A DNA stretch of 64,000 nucleotides from contig NZ_JALJZV010000006.1 in the NCBI RefSeq assembly GCF_024171535.1, positions 175,311 through 239,310 of the forward strand, in the 5' to 3' direction. The stretch is from Flavobacterium sp. HSC-61S13. Its GTDB lineage: Bacteria; Bacteroidota; Bacteroidia; Flavobacteriales; Flavobacteriaceae. The notes below the pieces were generated by a model, which saw only the letters and a program-made list of their open reading frames with translations, was not told where the DNA came from and did no database searches. Below, one piece after another: positions 18,592-28,300 of this stretch. The position numbers were made by a program, and so were the translations under genes. Numbering within the stretch: position 1 is the stretch's first letter; the number at the start of each line of letters is the position of its first letter.

Positions 18592-19065
18592 CTAACGCGG
18601 CGATTTTAATTTATCGACGTTCATCGTTATGGGCAGGATAAATTGAAATCGAACAGCAACCTCATTTTGTCTAGCAGCAATCCATTTGGGACCATTCAGC
18701 AAAGCGCTCTTCAGCAATTCGTCATAGTCTTCCTGAACACCTTGCACAACCTCAACAGCACTTAAGGTTCCATCCTTCTCGATAACAATAGCCAACACAG
18801 CACGAGCATATTCCAAACCAATGGCCGACTTTACCTCTTTCGGAACGATTAAATTCACAGCTAAATACCGTTGAAATGCCGCAACACCATCGGGAAAAGT
18901 AGGATTGACCTCTACCGTTTTATAAATGGGATCTTCCTCTTTAGGGGCATCCGAATTGGGAGTCTGCGCTCTCGTACTAAAACTGGCGAGTACCAATACG
19001 CTCATCGTAAATATTACTTTTTTATAGCCTTTTAGTCTTTTTATAATTATTTGTGTCAATTTCAT
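18592..19065 (-). CDS. Secreted protein with TonB C-terminal-like domain
   Basis: Exported protein of 157 residues. A signal peptide ends near STRAQ (residue about 34), followed by a short Pro/acidic linker and a domain of about 100 residues with the TonB_C pattern: FPDGVAAFQRYLAVNLIVPKE, then ARAVLAIVIEKDGTLSAVEVVQG and a late PKWIAARQNEVAVRFQFILPI. It lacks a proline-rich membrane-spanning TonB spacer, so it is not a classical energy transducer; small secreted TonB_C proteins are common in Bacteroidota and their roles are mostly unknown. It is convergent with the Crp/Fnr gene and has no operon partner. Confidence 0.75.
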   Translation of the reverse strand: MKLTQIIIKRLKGYKKVIFTMSVLVLASFSTRAQTPNSDAPKEEDPIYKTVEVNPTFPDGVAAFQRYLAVNLIVPKEVKSAIGLEYARAVLAIVIEKDGTLSAVEVVQGVQEDYDELLKSALLNGPKWIAARQNEVAVRFQFILPITMNVDKLKSPR

Positions 19066-19259
19066 GATAGATACCTGATTTTAATTTCTCAAAATAAAGC
19101 ATTTTTGTCGAACTTTTATTTATTATTTTATGTAGAGTGCTGAAATAACAAACCAGAACTTACATTGTTGTTGTATACGATTTCAAGGTTTACAACGATC
19201 TTATTCTGTTCCCATTAACTTTCTTAAACCCGCTTAAGTTTTTTGATCTTGCGGTAGTC

Positions 19260-19267
19260 TACCTTTG
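19260..19267 (+). promoter_or_regulatory. -7 promoter box of the AhpD-like gene
   Basis: TACCTTTG, a perfect TAnnTTTG box, about 23 bases ahead of the ATG at 19291; a TTTG at 19242-19245 lies 14 bases upstream. Confidence 0.6.
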
Positions 19268-19290
19268 AGTAATCTTAAAAATATATAATT

Positions 19291-19728
19291 ATGTCACAGA
19301 GACTCGATATCAGTGAAATTTTCCCAAAAGGCTATAATGCTGTCATGGAATTAGAAATGCAATTAAAAAAATCGGACTTAACCGCTATTCACAAAGAATT
19401 GATCAAAGTCAGGGTATCACAAATCAACGGCTGTGCTTTCTGCCTAAATATGCATACTCAAGAAGCAATGAAAATTGGCGAAACAGCACAACGTTTGTTT
19501 TTATTAAACGCTTGGAAGGAAACCGCATTATTTACGAAAGAAGAAAAAGCCATACTACAATTAGCCGAAGAGGTAACCTTGATACACCAAGGTGGAGTTA
19601 GCGATTCAACCTATCAAGAAGTTGTTACTTTTTTTGGCGAAAGTTATACTGCCCAATTGATCATGGCAGTCATTACGATTAATGCTTGGAACCGTATCGC
19701 TATTAGCACAACAAAAGATGTTTTTTGA
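19291..19728 (+). CDS. Carboxymuconolactone decarboxylase family (AhpD-like) protein
   Basis: All-helical protein of 145 residues in the CMD/AhpD superfamily. The redox motif CAFC lies in VRVSQINGCAFCLNMHTQEAM with the downstream His used by AhpD-type peroxidase-coupled disulfide reductases, so an antioxidant role is more likely than a true decarboxylase. The rest (LFTKEEKAILQLAEEVTLI, about residues 75-93) follows the family. It has its own promoter and stands alone. The last two codons overlap the first copy of a 16-bp duplicated repeat that starts a repeat-rich intergenic region. Confidence 0.88.
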   Translation: MSQRLDISEIFPKGYNAVMELEMQLKKSDLTAIHKELIKVRVSQINGCAFCLNMHTQEAMKIGETAQRLFLLNAWKETALFTKEEKAILQLAEEVTLIHQGGVSDSTYQEVVTFFGESYTAQLIMAVITINAWNRIAISTTKDVF

Positions 19729-19945
19729 TTAGCGGATACGTTGATTAGCGGATACGCCCATACGCCCATACGCCCATACGCGGATAAGCATATGGGCGTA
19801 TGAGCTTTAAAGGCTGATGAGCTGATGGGCATATTGGCTTTAAATGCAAATAACTTGAAAGGCCGTTCCGTTCTTACGTGATAAAGCGTATTCGCGTATA
19901 TGCAAATGGGCATATAGGCTTTAAAGGCTGATGGGCGAATGGGCA
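19725..19945. repeat. Complex intergenic repeat region (tandem, direct and inverted short repeats)
   Basis: TTGATTAGCGGATACG is perfectly duplicated in tandem (19725-19740, 19741-19756). It runs into three copies of the 8-mer TACGCCCA (19753-19776). CATACGCCCATA (19759-19770 and 19767-19778) is repeated in inverse at 19791-19802 (TATGGGCGTATG). GCTTTAAAGGCTGATG occurs near 19804 and again near 19919. No coding potential was seen. Related wording appears at 28860-28915 and 63541-63580. Confidence 0.75.
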
Positions 19946-19952
19946 GCTACAC

Positions 19953-20420
19953 TTAAAAGGTACATACATCAATCCATTGTATGTAGGCTGTCATTTGTTC
20001 CATCTCACCTATGGTCATTTTAATCACAGATCGCGAGTTTCCACAAGCAGGATATACCTCCGTATTCTGCTTTAAGGAAACATCCAAATACACCGGAATA
20101 CCCTTATTAATACCAAAAGGGCAAACCCCACCAACGGGATGGCCGATAACGGTTTCAACCTCTTCAAAACCCAACATCTTAAACTTAAATCCAAAATGTG
20201 CTTTAAATTTTTTGTTATCGATTTTGTGAAGACCTCCTACTACAATCAACAGAGCTCCATTATCCGGATGTTTCAATGAAATGCTTTTGGCAATCTGAGC
20301 TTCATTCACCCCCAAAGCCTTAGCCGCTAATTCAACCGTAGCACTCGATACGTCAAAAACCTGTATGTCGGTATCTTTTCCCCATTTTCTTAAATGCTCT
20401 CTCGCACTTTCTAAACCCAT
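19953..20420 (-). CDS. YbaK/EbsC-family aminoacyl-tRNA deacylase
   Basis: Probable trans-editing enzyme that hydrolyses mischarged aminoacyl-tRNA, 155 residues, cytoplasmic. It has the YbaK-domain pattern: AKSISLKHPDNGALLIVVGG with the conserved lysine, then DNKKFKAHFG, and EEVETVIGHPVGGVCPFGIN, in which GHPVGGVxPFG is the substrate-loop signature. It is a free-standing domain rather than part of a prolyl-tRNA synthetase. Which mischarged tRNA is edited (Cys-tRNA-Pro or another) cannot be told. The GNAT gene upstream on the same strand is 82 bases away. Confidence 0.88.
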   Translation of the reverse strand: MGLESAREHLRKWGKDTDIQVFDVSSATVELAAKALGVNEAQIAKSISLKHPDNGALLIVVGGLHKIDNKKFKAHFGFKFKMLGFEEVETVIGHPVGGVCPFGINKGIPVYLDVSLKQNTEVYPACGNSRSVIKMTIGEMEQMTAYIQWIDVCTF

Positions 20421-20502
20421 GTTAATCCGTTTATTTTAAAACCAGCTGAAGATAATTAAGTTTTCTAATATACTACAATACTACAGCAATCGAGCTATTT
20501 AT

Positions 20503-21408
20503 TTATGCCTCTGCAAAAGGAGTTGAAACCGTATCATCCCATAGTAAGGAATGAATTTTCCATCCGTCCGTAGTTTTAACCAATTGAAATGATTTGGTCC
20601 CCGAACCCGTGTAGAGTTTGCCTTCCCATAATCCATTTTTTCTATATCCCGAAAAACGATGCGCTATCTGCCCCTCAATTTGAGTATGTCGTTCCATTTC
20701 TACTTCCGAAAACTCCGTTAAAGTTCCATTCGTCAATAATTTTTTACGCGGTGCAAGAAATGCCGCTACATCAAATTGCTCTATGTTTCTCTGAAAAACC
20801 TTTGTTATCGTAGCCTTGGCAGTAAAGAAACGCTGAATCATTTCCCAATCTTGATTGCTATTTTTAAAAAATGCATAATAGCCCTCGATCAGTAAGTCAA
20901 TTTCAGTTTGATCTCTATCCGTAGTATACAACATCAGCTCTTCCCCCTCTACCATTATATTTTGAACGTAAACCAGCCCCAAGCACTCCAACAAGCGTTT
21001 CGAATTGGTGTTCGTTGTCAGTGTAGTGGCTAAAATGGTTTTATGATCGGAATTTACCGCCAGTTTCTCAAGGATACACGTTGCCGCTTCAAAGGCATAA
21101 CCCTGTTTACCAAACTCAGATAGAAAAGCAAAACCAATATCCGGACAAGGCAAGTACGTTCTTTGAATCAGACTAACCACACCCAGCGGTTGTTGACTGA
21201 CTTTGTCAAAGACAACCCAAAAGAAAGAGTCCGAGTTGTTATCGATGTTTTCAATATATTTTATGGCCCCAGCTATATCACTAATTTTTCGATCACCGAT
21301 AAATTCAAGCCATCCCGGTGAATTCACCAAGCGAAGTATAAATGTGGCATCGGAAATGTGTATGGGATTCAGAATCAACCGTTCTGAAGTATAGGCTTGT
21401 TTAATCAT
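20503..21408 (-). CDS. GNAT acetyltransferase fused to an NTF2/SnoaL-like domain
   Basis: Two-domain protein of 301 residues. Residues 1-165 are a RimJ/RimL-type N-acetyltransferase (TSERLILNPIHISDATFILRLVNS start, GKQGYAFEAATCILEKL acetyl-CoA segment, TNTNSKRLLECLGL). Residues about 175-301 look like an NTF2-like fold (EGYYAFFKNSNQDWEMIQRFF start; TKSFQLVKTTDGWKIHSLLWDD end, a typical SnoaL/DUF4440-like last strand). No frameshift separates the halves, so this is a real fusion. The acetyl acceptor is unknown. It is the upstream neighbour of the YbaK gene on the same strand. Confidence 0.8.
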   Translation of the reverse strand: MIKQAYTSERLILNPIHISDATFILRLVNSPGWLEFIGDRKISDIAGAIKYIENIDNNSDSFFWVVFDKVSQQPLGVVSLIQRTYLPCPDIGFAFLSEFGKQGYAFEAATCILEKLAVNSDHKTILATTLTTNTNSKRLLECLGLVYVQNIMVEGEELMLYTTDRDQTEIDLLIEGYYAFFKNSNQDWEMIQRFFTAKATITKVFQRNIEQFDVAAFLAPRKKLLTNGTLTEFSEVEMERHTQIEGQIAHRFSGYRKNGLWEGKLYTGSGTKSFQLVKTTDGWKIHSLLWDDTVSTPFAEA

Positions 21409-21484
21409 AATTTATTGTTTTGCAAAAAAGTAAGATAAAAAGTTTCTTGTTGTAAAAATTTTATCGTATATTTCTTATACCAAA

Positions 21485-21519
21485 TATAATGGTATTGAAA
21501 ATAAGTTAATGCCATTATA
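21485..21519. other. Intergenic hairpin
   Basis: Twelve-pair stem (21485-21496 with 21508-21519, ATAATGG/CCATTAT core, one G-T wobble) with an 11-base loop in the divergent gap between the GNAT gene and the barrel gene. No T tract, so it may be an operator or processing site. The rest of the gap holds only a near-match promoter box at 21660-21667. Confidence 0.35.
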
Positions 21520-21694
21520 CGAGAAAAAAACATCGGGTTCCTATTTTTTAATTGTAATACTAAAAAGTGTTTTATAAGGATTAACTGTTTTCAGAAACCG
21601 TTGAACCTATTATCGGTGTCGTTGGTCAAAATAATTTTCAAGTTTTACATTCATTTGCGTTACTTTGTACTTATTAATCTCAAAATAAATTAAA

Positions 21695-22288
21695 ATGAAA
21701 AAAATTGTCTTCTTGCTTTTTATAGGCTTGGGTCTTCTATCAGTTCCTACATTTGCTCAATCTCCGTTACCGATCCATATCGGTATTAAAGGAGGAGCAA
21801 ACTTTACCGATCTATCCCTATCTGAGATGAACCTGAACTCTAAATATTCAGCAGGATATTTTGGAGGTGCTATGGTACGATTAGATTTAGGCAAAGCCTA
21901 CCTTCAAGGAGAGGTTTTATATTCTGAGAAAAAATCTAAAATTGAAAACTCAGAAGGAGGAAGTTCCAATGTAACGTGGAAAAGTATTGATGTACCCGTT
22001 TTAGTAGGTTATAAAGTACTTGATCTTTCCTTAATTAATGTACGCGTTTTTGGAGGCGGTGTATATTCTTATGTATTTGATGATAATTCTTCTGTTTTTA
22101 AAAATATTCAAAATTCTACAAAAAGCAGCTTTGACAAGTCCCAAGTGGGCTTCCAAGTTGGAGCTGGAATCGATGTAATCGGTTTAAATGTAGACTTGCG
22201 TTATGAAGGTGGTTTAAGCAAATTGAGCAAAGACTTTGATAAAAAAACCAGCTCATTTAACCTTAGTGTAGGTTATTTCTTTTTGTAA
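21695..22288 (+). CDS. Outer-membrane beta-barrel protein (PorT/OmpW-like small barrel)
   Basis: Envelope protein of 197 residues. The signal peptide ends VPTFAQS, then PIHIGIKGGANFTDL, a start seen in PorT-type small barrels of Bacteroidota. The remaining residues alternate hydrophobic and polar residues in about eight strands and end in a terminal aromatic (SVGYFFL), the outer-membrane insertion signal. There is no catalytic motif and no operon partner. The gene ends at a strong terminator, separating it from the LytS/LytTR pair downstream. Confidence 0.85.
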   Translation: MKKIVFLLFIGLGLLSVPTFAQSPLPIHIGIKGGANFTDLSLSEMNLNSKYSAGYFGGAMVRLDLGKAYLQGEVLYSEKKSKIENSEGGSSNVTWKSIDVPVLVGYKVLDLSLINVRVFGGGVYSYVFDDNSSVFKNIQNSTKSSFDKSQVGFQVGAGIDVIGLNVDLRYEGGLSKLSKDFDKKTSSFNLSVGYFFL

Positions 22289-22311
22289 TTAATCCATTCC
22301 TATCTAATAAT

Positions 22312-22347
22312 AAAAAAGGCAAAGAGATGTTTCTCTTTGCCTTTTTT
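22312..22347 (+). terminator. Rho-independent terminator after the barrel gene
   Basis: Fifteen-pair stem with core GGCAAAGAG/CTCTTTGCC (22312-22326 with 22333-22347), 6-base loop and a T run. Confidence 0.92.
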
Positions 22348-22378
22348 ATAACCTCTTTTTTTATTATCCCCCTAATCC

Positions 22379-23428
22379 ATGAAATTAAATATACTATACC
22401 GACGCTGGGTTTTTATCGTACTGTTCTGGGGTTTATTTGGATTTGCTATCTGGGTACAATTAATTAAAACATTCGATGTAGGTCCTGCTAGTTTTCTACT
22501 ACTGTCACTACTGTTCGTCTGTTTTATCATTGCCCACGGATTAAGTGACATCCTTTTACCCAAAGCCTTACAGGAGGATAAAATGAAAACGTTTCTTATT
22601 CAATGCTTTTTCAATGTGCTTTTACTCGCTTTTTTAATCGGATTTATAGAAACTATTTTCACACAATTATACGCCGACGAAATCTTTCGGGATAAAGAAA
22701 TCAATGGCGATCTAGTTCATGCTATATGGACCCGTTCTTACAGTTCCATTCCCTCCGCTGCCTTAATTATCGGTACCGCCTGCGGGTTGCGCTTTTATAT
22801 TGAACATCATACGATCGAACAAAATCACGCCAATCTACAGCGTATTCACTTGGAAGCTCAAATCAAATTACTTCAAGATCAAATTAATCCACATTTGATG
22901 TTTAATGTTTTGAATCATATCCACATTTTAATGCAACGCGACGTCGCTTTGGCTTCAGATCTGTTGATCCAATTTTCCGATATATTGCGTTACCAACTCT
23001 ACGAATGTAATCGCGAATTTGTCGATTTGGAACGCGAAATTAAATACCTGAAGGATTTGGTCGCCATCGAACAGGTCCGCTGGGGAGATGAACTCGAAGT
23101 ACAATGCCAATGGGATATACAAAATCCCAAACAACACATCACCCCCCTATTACTAGTGCCTCTGATTGAAAATGCTTTTAAACACGTATCGCGTATGCCC
23201 AATGAAAAAGGATATATCCACCTGTGCTGCCGACAACAAGAAAAAACGTTGGAATTGCGCATTGAAAACTCCTATTCCCATACATACAAAACCCCTTCAC
23301 ATAGTCAAGGATTGGGATTGACCAACGTACGCAAGAGATTGAGCATCCAATACCCTGATCGACATCAACTTGTTATCGACAAAACAGATCACAGTTTCAC
23401 CCTAGTTTTAAAGTTACAATTAAATTAA
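22379..23428 (+). CDS. LytS/YehU-type sensor histidine kinase
   Basis: Membrane sensor kinase of the His_kinase (PF06580-like) type, 349 residues. About four membrane helices occupy the first 140 residues. A linker helix follows, then the phospho-acceptor His172 in QINPHLMFNVLNHIH, and the ATPase domain with LIENAFKHV (N box) and GLGLTNVRKRLS (G box). No periplasmic sensor domain is present, as usual for Bacteroidota members that sense through the membrane. The LytTR regulator follows after 17 bases, so they form one operon. Confidence 0.93.
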   Translation: MKLNILYRRWVFIVLFWGLFGFAIWVQLIKTFDVGPASFLLLSLLFVCFIIAHGLSDILLPKALQEDKMKTFLIQCFFNVLLLAFLIGFIETIFTQLYADEIFRDKEINGDLVHAIWTRSYSSIPSAALIIGTACGLRFYIEHHTIEQNHANLQRIHLEAQIKLLQDQINPHLMFNVLNHIHILMQRDVALASDLLIQFSDILRYQLYECNREFVDLEREIKYLKDLVAIEQVRWGDELEVQCQWDIQNPKQHITPLLLVPLIENAFKHVSRMPNEKGYIHLCCRQQEKTLELRIENSYSHTYKTPSHSQGLGLTNVRKRLSIQYPDRHQLVIDKTDHSFTLVLKLQLN

Positions 23429-23445
23429 TACCCTTAATTCAATTT

Positions 23446-24168
23446 ATGGAATTTCAATTAAATTGCTTGATTATCGATGATGAACCCCTTGCAAGATTAG
23501 GACTTGCTGACTTTGCAGATAAAATAGATTTTATAACTGTAGTCGGCAATTGTTCTACGGCCTTGGAAGCTACAACTTTTCTACAAAACGGATCTGTAGA
23601 TTTGATTTTTCTCGATATTAACTTACCCTATTTGTCGGGATTGGATTTTTTAAAATCATTGGAAAAACCTCCCTTAGTCATTTTGACCACGGCCTATTCC
23701 GAATATGCCCTAGAGGGTTATCAATTGCAAGTAGTCGATTATTTATTAAAACCAATCTCTTTTCAAAGGTATTATCAAGCCGTAATCAAAGCCAAGCAAC
23801 TGCACGAAGCGGCAGTTGGAACAACGCTAAATAATGTTGTGGATCCTTTTTTATACATACGGCAAGGCGACGGCTTTCAGAAAATTTCCTGGCCAGAAAT
23901 CCGCTATATCGAAGGTATGCAGAACTACGTTAAGTTGCATTTTAAAGAACAGGTACTCGTTATCCATCAAACCGTGCTGTCCTTAGTCGATAAACTACCG
24001 AAAGAACATTTTTTTAGAATACACAAATCCTATGTGGTCAATATTTCTCATATCGAATCCATCAACGGCAATAGATTGTTCGTCGGCGGACAACAACTAC
24101 CGATATCGAGAACTTACAGAGAATCCTTATTGCAAGATGTAGTGTATAAAAAACTGCTTAGTAAATAA
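23446..24168 (+). CDS. LytTR-family response regulator
   Basis: DNA-binding response regulator, 240 residues. Residues 1-120 are a receiver with Asp11/Asp12 and phospho-acceptor Asp57 (IFLDINLPYLSG), conserved Thr (ILTTAYSEYAL) and Lys (YLLKPISF). Residues about 140-235 form a LytTR DNA-binding domain (RYIEGMQNYVKLHF, FFRIHKSYVVNISHIESI, LPISRTYRESL). It is the partner of the preceding LytS-type kinase. The target may include the divergent or downstream envelope genes, but this is not shown. Its stop is followed by a long hairpin shared with the convergent gene. Confidence 0.93.
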   Translation: MEFQLNCLIIDDEPLARLGLADFADKIDFITVVGNCSTALEATTFLQNGSVDLIFLDINLPYLSGLDFLKSLEKPPLVILTTAYSEYALEGYQLQVVDYLLKPISFQRYYQAVIKAKQLHEAAVGTTLNNVVDPFLYIRQGDGFQKISWPEIRYIEGMQNYVKLHFKEQVLVIHQTVLSLVDKLPKEHFFRIHKSYVVNISHIESINGNRLFVGGQQLPISRTYRESLLQDVVYKKLLSK

Positions 24169-24178
24169 GCTGTAAATG

Positions 24179-24217
24179 CAGTAGCTCCTTAACCCATTTA
24201 GGGCTAAGGAGCTACTG
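24179..24217. terminator. Convergent-gene hairpin terminator
   Basis: Thirteen-pair perfect stem (24179-24191 with 24205-24217, core AGTAGCTCCTTA) with a 13-base loop between two convergent genes. No strong T tract on either side, so efficiency is uncertain. Confidence 0.65.
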
Positions 24218-24250
24218 TGTGAATAAACCTATTCAATTAACAAAGCCATA

Positions 24251-25156
24251 TTAAAACTTCCACTTTAAAGCGGCAGCGCCATATAAGGTCGTAGAGAATC
24301 GATCATCAGCATGGTCTTTAATCTTAAATATATCCTTTAGTTTTCTCGAATTAGCACTAAAAGATCTGGCGAGACTAGTTCCTGCGGTCAATTCAACAAC
24401 CCAATGTTCTCCGAGTTTGAACTGCGGGCGAAATCCAGCCGTTACTTGTTGATGCCCCAATAACATCGATTCCCCATCCACTTTAATCTCTGCCGTCATC
24501 CCGTGTAATTCTACCACTGCTTTTAAATCGACCTTTTCCGAAACGCGGTAACCCAATTCTAGCCCCTCTGGGAAAGTAATTTTGAAATGCAAAGCTCCCT
24601 GTGACTCCCAGTTAAAATAGATACCCGGTAAAACCATCGGTACGCCAAAATTGTTAGTCAGTACTGGTCCGACCCCTAAAGCCAGGTTGGGATTGAAGTG
24701 TTTGATAAATATCACACCTCCTTGTCCCAATATATCGTCGCTAGTAATTTGCTGCATATCGGTATACACACCCACTGATGCCATTACCAACATCGACCAA
24801 TTAGTTCCCAAAGGACGAAAGTGTTTTAACCCAATTTGAGCATTCCACATCTCTTCGGGAAACAAGGCCTTTTCATAATTTTTATTCTGCATTTTTGCAT
24901 AACTACTCTGCACAAATACCGACCAAATTTTTGGCTTATTTTCAGCATTCATCACCAAAGACAGCGGTATTTCCAAACCGAATTCAACGCGTTTAAAATC
25001 GCTTTTGGAATCGGTTTTAACACTATCGATACCGCGAATGTAGTTTGAAAGCGGAATGTAGTCAACTTTAAGCTGACCGGATACCCCAGTTTGTCCATAG
25101 CCCGATACCACACCTAACACAGCGCATACCCAGACATAAAAAATGGAAATTCTCAT
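24251..25156 (-). CDS. DUF6268-like outer-membrane beta-barrel protein
   Basis: Exported protein of 301 residues. The signal peptide ends VSGYGQT. The mature part is built of alternating amphipathic strands with many Gly and aromatic residues, and ends GAAALKWKF, an outer-membrane targeting terminus. By eye it matches the DUF6268 barrel proteins of Bacteroidota, which have no assigned function. It is a single gene, convergent with the LytS/LytTR operon, so regulation by that system is only a positional guess. Confidence 0.7.
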   Translation of the reverse strand: MRISIFYVWVCAVLGVVSGYGQTGVSGQLKVDYIPLSNYIRGIDSVKTDSKSDFKRVEFGLEIPLSLVMNAENKPKIWSVFVQSSYAKMQNKNYEKALFPEEMWNAQIGLKHFRPLGTNWSMLVMASVGVYTDMQQITSDDILGQGGVIFIKHFNPNLALGVGPVLTNNFGVPMVLPGIYFNWESQGALHFKITFPEGLELGYRVSEKVDLKAVVELHGMTAEIKVDGESMLLGHQQVTAGFRPQFKLGEHWVVELTAGTSLARSFSANSRKLKDIFKIKDHADDRFSTTLYGAAALKWKF

Positions 25157-25310
25157 ATTTAATTGATTTTTTATGCAAATAACGCCTTAGCACTAATCGC
25201 AATGAAAATCTTTTGACCAATGACATCAGAACGTTGACCAATGGATTATAAAGAGAATCCTCATTTATAAAATGAGCTATTTAAAGTACAATCGAGAAAT
25301 GTTATAAACG

Positions 25311-25337
25311 ACAAAACCCTCAAGAAGAGGGTTTTGT
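25311..25337 (-). terminator. Terminator of icmF
   Basis: Eleven-pair stem ACAAAACCCTC/GAGGGTTTTGT (25311-25321 with 25327-25337), 5-base loop, located 28 bases after the icmF stop on the minus strand. Confidence 0.8.
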
Positions 25338-25365
25338 TTAAACTATACTTTTGTTATCAAGCTAA

Positions 25366-28300
25366 TTACATATTTCTACGGTATTGTCCACCAACTTCAA
25401 ACAAAGCTGAAGTGATTTGTCCTAACGAACAAACCTTAGTCGCTTCCATCAATTTTTCAAAGATGTTTTCGTTTTGAATAGCCGCATATTGAATTTCTTC
25501 AATTTGGTGTTGTATCTGACTTTCGTTGGCTTTGTTTAAACTCTCTTTGGTGTGAATTTGGAACATTTTTTCTTCTTCCGTTGCACGAATTACCTCAGCA
25601 GGAACTACTGTAGGCGATCCCTTTTTACTCAAGAAAGTATTTACCCCAATAATAGGGAATTCACCCGTGTGTTTTAAAGTTTCATAATACAAACTTTCCT
25701 CTTGGATTTTAGAACGTTGGTACATGGTTTCCATCGCCCCTAAAACACCTCCGCGTTCTGTGATACGATCAAATTCCATCAATACCGCCTCTTCTACCAA
25801 GTCGGTCAATTCTTCAATGATAAACGCCCCTTGTATCGGGTTTTCGTTTTTCGCCAATCCCAATTCTTTATTGATAATCAACTGTATTGCCATCGCTCTA
25901 CGTACCGATTCTTCGGTAGGTGTTGTAATCGCCTCATCATACGCATTGGTATGCAAAGAGTTACAGTTGTCATAAATAGCATACAGCGCCTGAAGCGTTG
26001 TACGGATATCGTTAAAATCGATTTCCTGAGCATGTAACGAACGACCCGATGTTTGAATATGGTATTTCAACATCTGTGCACGCTCATTAGCTCCGTATTT
26101 TATTTTTAAGGCCTTGGCCCAAATTCTTCTGGCTACACGTCCAATCACAGAATACTCCGGATCAATACCGTTGGAGAAGAAAAACGACAAGTTCGGTCCG
26201 AAATCGTTGATGTCCATACCGCGGCTTAAGTAATACTCTACATAAGTAAAACCATTAGCCAAAGTAAAACCTAACTGAGTCACAGGATTAGCTCCCGCTT
26301 CCGCAATGTGGTACCCAGAAATAGAAACCGAATAAAAGTTTCTGACGTTTTTCTCGATAAAGTACTGTTGCACGTCACCCATTAATCTCAAGGCAAATTC
26401 CGTAGAGAAAATACAAGTATTTTGAGCCTGATCTTCTTTTAAGATATCAGCTTGTACCGTTCCTCTAACTTGAGAAAGGGTTCTGGTTTTGATGTCTTGG
26501 TAAACATCGTTTGGCAATACCAAATCTCCCGTTACCCCCAAAAGCATCAATCCCAAACCGTCGTTACCCTCTGGTAAGTCTCCGTTATAAGTTGGACGGT
26601 CTATGCCTTTTTGTTTATAGATCTTCGCTATTTTAGCTTCTACTTCTTTTTCCAATCCGTTTTCTTTGATATACAATTCACATTGCTGATCAATAGCGGC
26701 ATTCATAAAGAAGCCCAACAACATCGGTGCAGGACCGTTGATGGTCATACTCACGGAAGTCATGGCGTGCGCCAAGTTAAAACCGGAATACAGTTTCTTA
26801 GCATCGTCCAAACAACAGATAGAAACTCCAGCATTTCCAATTTTACCATAAACATCCGGACGGTGTCCTGGATCATTACCGTAAAGGGTTACCGAGTCAA
26901 AAGCCGTTGATAAACGCTTGGCCGGCATGCCCAAACTCACATAATGGAAACGTCTGTTGGTACGCTCTGGCCCACCTTCTCCTGCAAACATACGCGTTGG
27001 ATCTTCACCTTCACGTTTAAAAGGATATAATCCAGCTGTAAAAGGAAATTCTCCCGGTACGTTTTCTTGCAACGACCATCTTAAAACATCACCCCAAGCT
27101 TGGTACTTAGGCATGGATATTTTTGGTATTTGCAAATGCGACAAACTCTCGGTATGCGTGGCAATCTTAATTACTTTATCTCTAACCTGAAATTCGTAAA
27201 AAGGATTTTTGTATTTTTCTTTTTTGTCCGACCAATTGATGATAATCTCCCAATTGTACGGATCTAAGTTTAATTTTTGACGGTCAAATTCTGCAAACAA
27301 CAATTTGATAAATTCTATCTTATCGGCTTTAGCTCCTACTAAAACAGCATCATCCAATCCGAATTTTGTCAATTCTGGTAAAATTCCTGTTACAGATTCT
27401 ATTGTTCTATAGATTCCAAACAGACGCTGGGCCACTTCTTGTTGAGAAAGGGAAATCTGATCGTATTTTCTGTTGCTTTCTGCAATTTCGGATAGATAAC
27501 GCGTTCTACTCGGCGGAATCACATAAATCTTCTCACTCATCTCTTTGGTGATTTCAAAAGTAGACACCAAATCCGAACCGGCTCTCTCTACCAAACAATC
27601 CATTATGGATTTGTATAGCGTATTCATACCCGGGTCGTTGAATTGAGAAGCGATGGTTCCAAATACCGGCATCTCATCAGGATTAACATCCCATAAGTTA
27701 TGATTGCGTTGGTATTGTTTTTTAACGTCTCTAATCGCATCTAGAGCACCTCTTTTGTCAAATTTGTTGATAGCAACCAAATCTGCGAAGTCCAACATAT
27801 CGATTTTCTCTAACTGTGTAGCTGCTCCAAACTCAGGAGTCATTACGTATAAAGAAACATCGGAATGATCCATGATCTCGGTATCCGACTGTCCAATACC
27901 TGAAGTTTCTAAAACGATCAAATCGTAATTTGCCGCTTTTAAAACCTGTATGGCTTCAGCCACATATTTCGACAAGGCCAAGTTGGATTGACGTGTAGCC
28001 AAAGAACGCATATAAACACGAGGGCTGTTGATGGCATTCATACGAATACGGTCACCTAACAAAGCACCACCGGTTTTTCGCTTCGACGGATCGACAGAAA
28101 CCAAAGCAATATTCTTTTCTGGAAAATCAATCAAGAAACGACGAACCAATTCGTCGACTAAAGAGGATTTACCCGCCCCACCTGTTCCGGTAATTCCCAA
28201 AACTGGAGTGGATCTGTCTTTATTTATTTCGTGTATTTTATCAAAAACAGTTTTTGAAACCTCTGGGAAGTTTTCCGCAGAAGAAATCAAACGCGCTATG

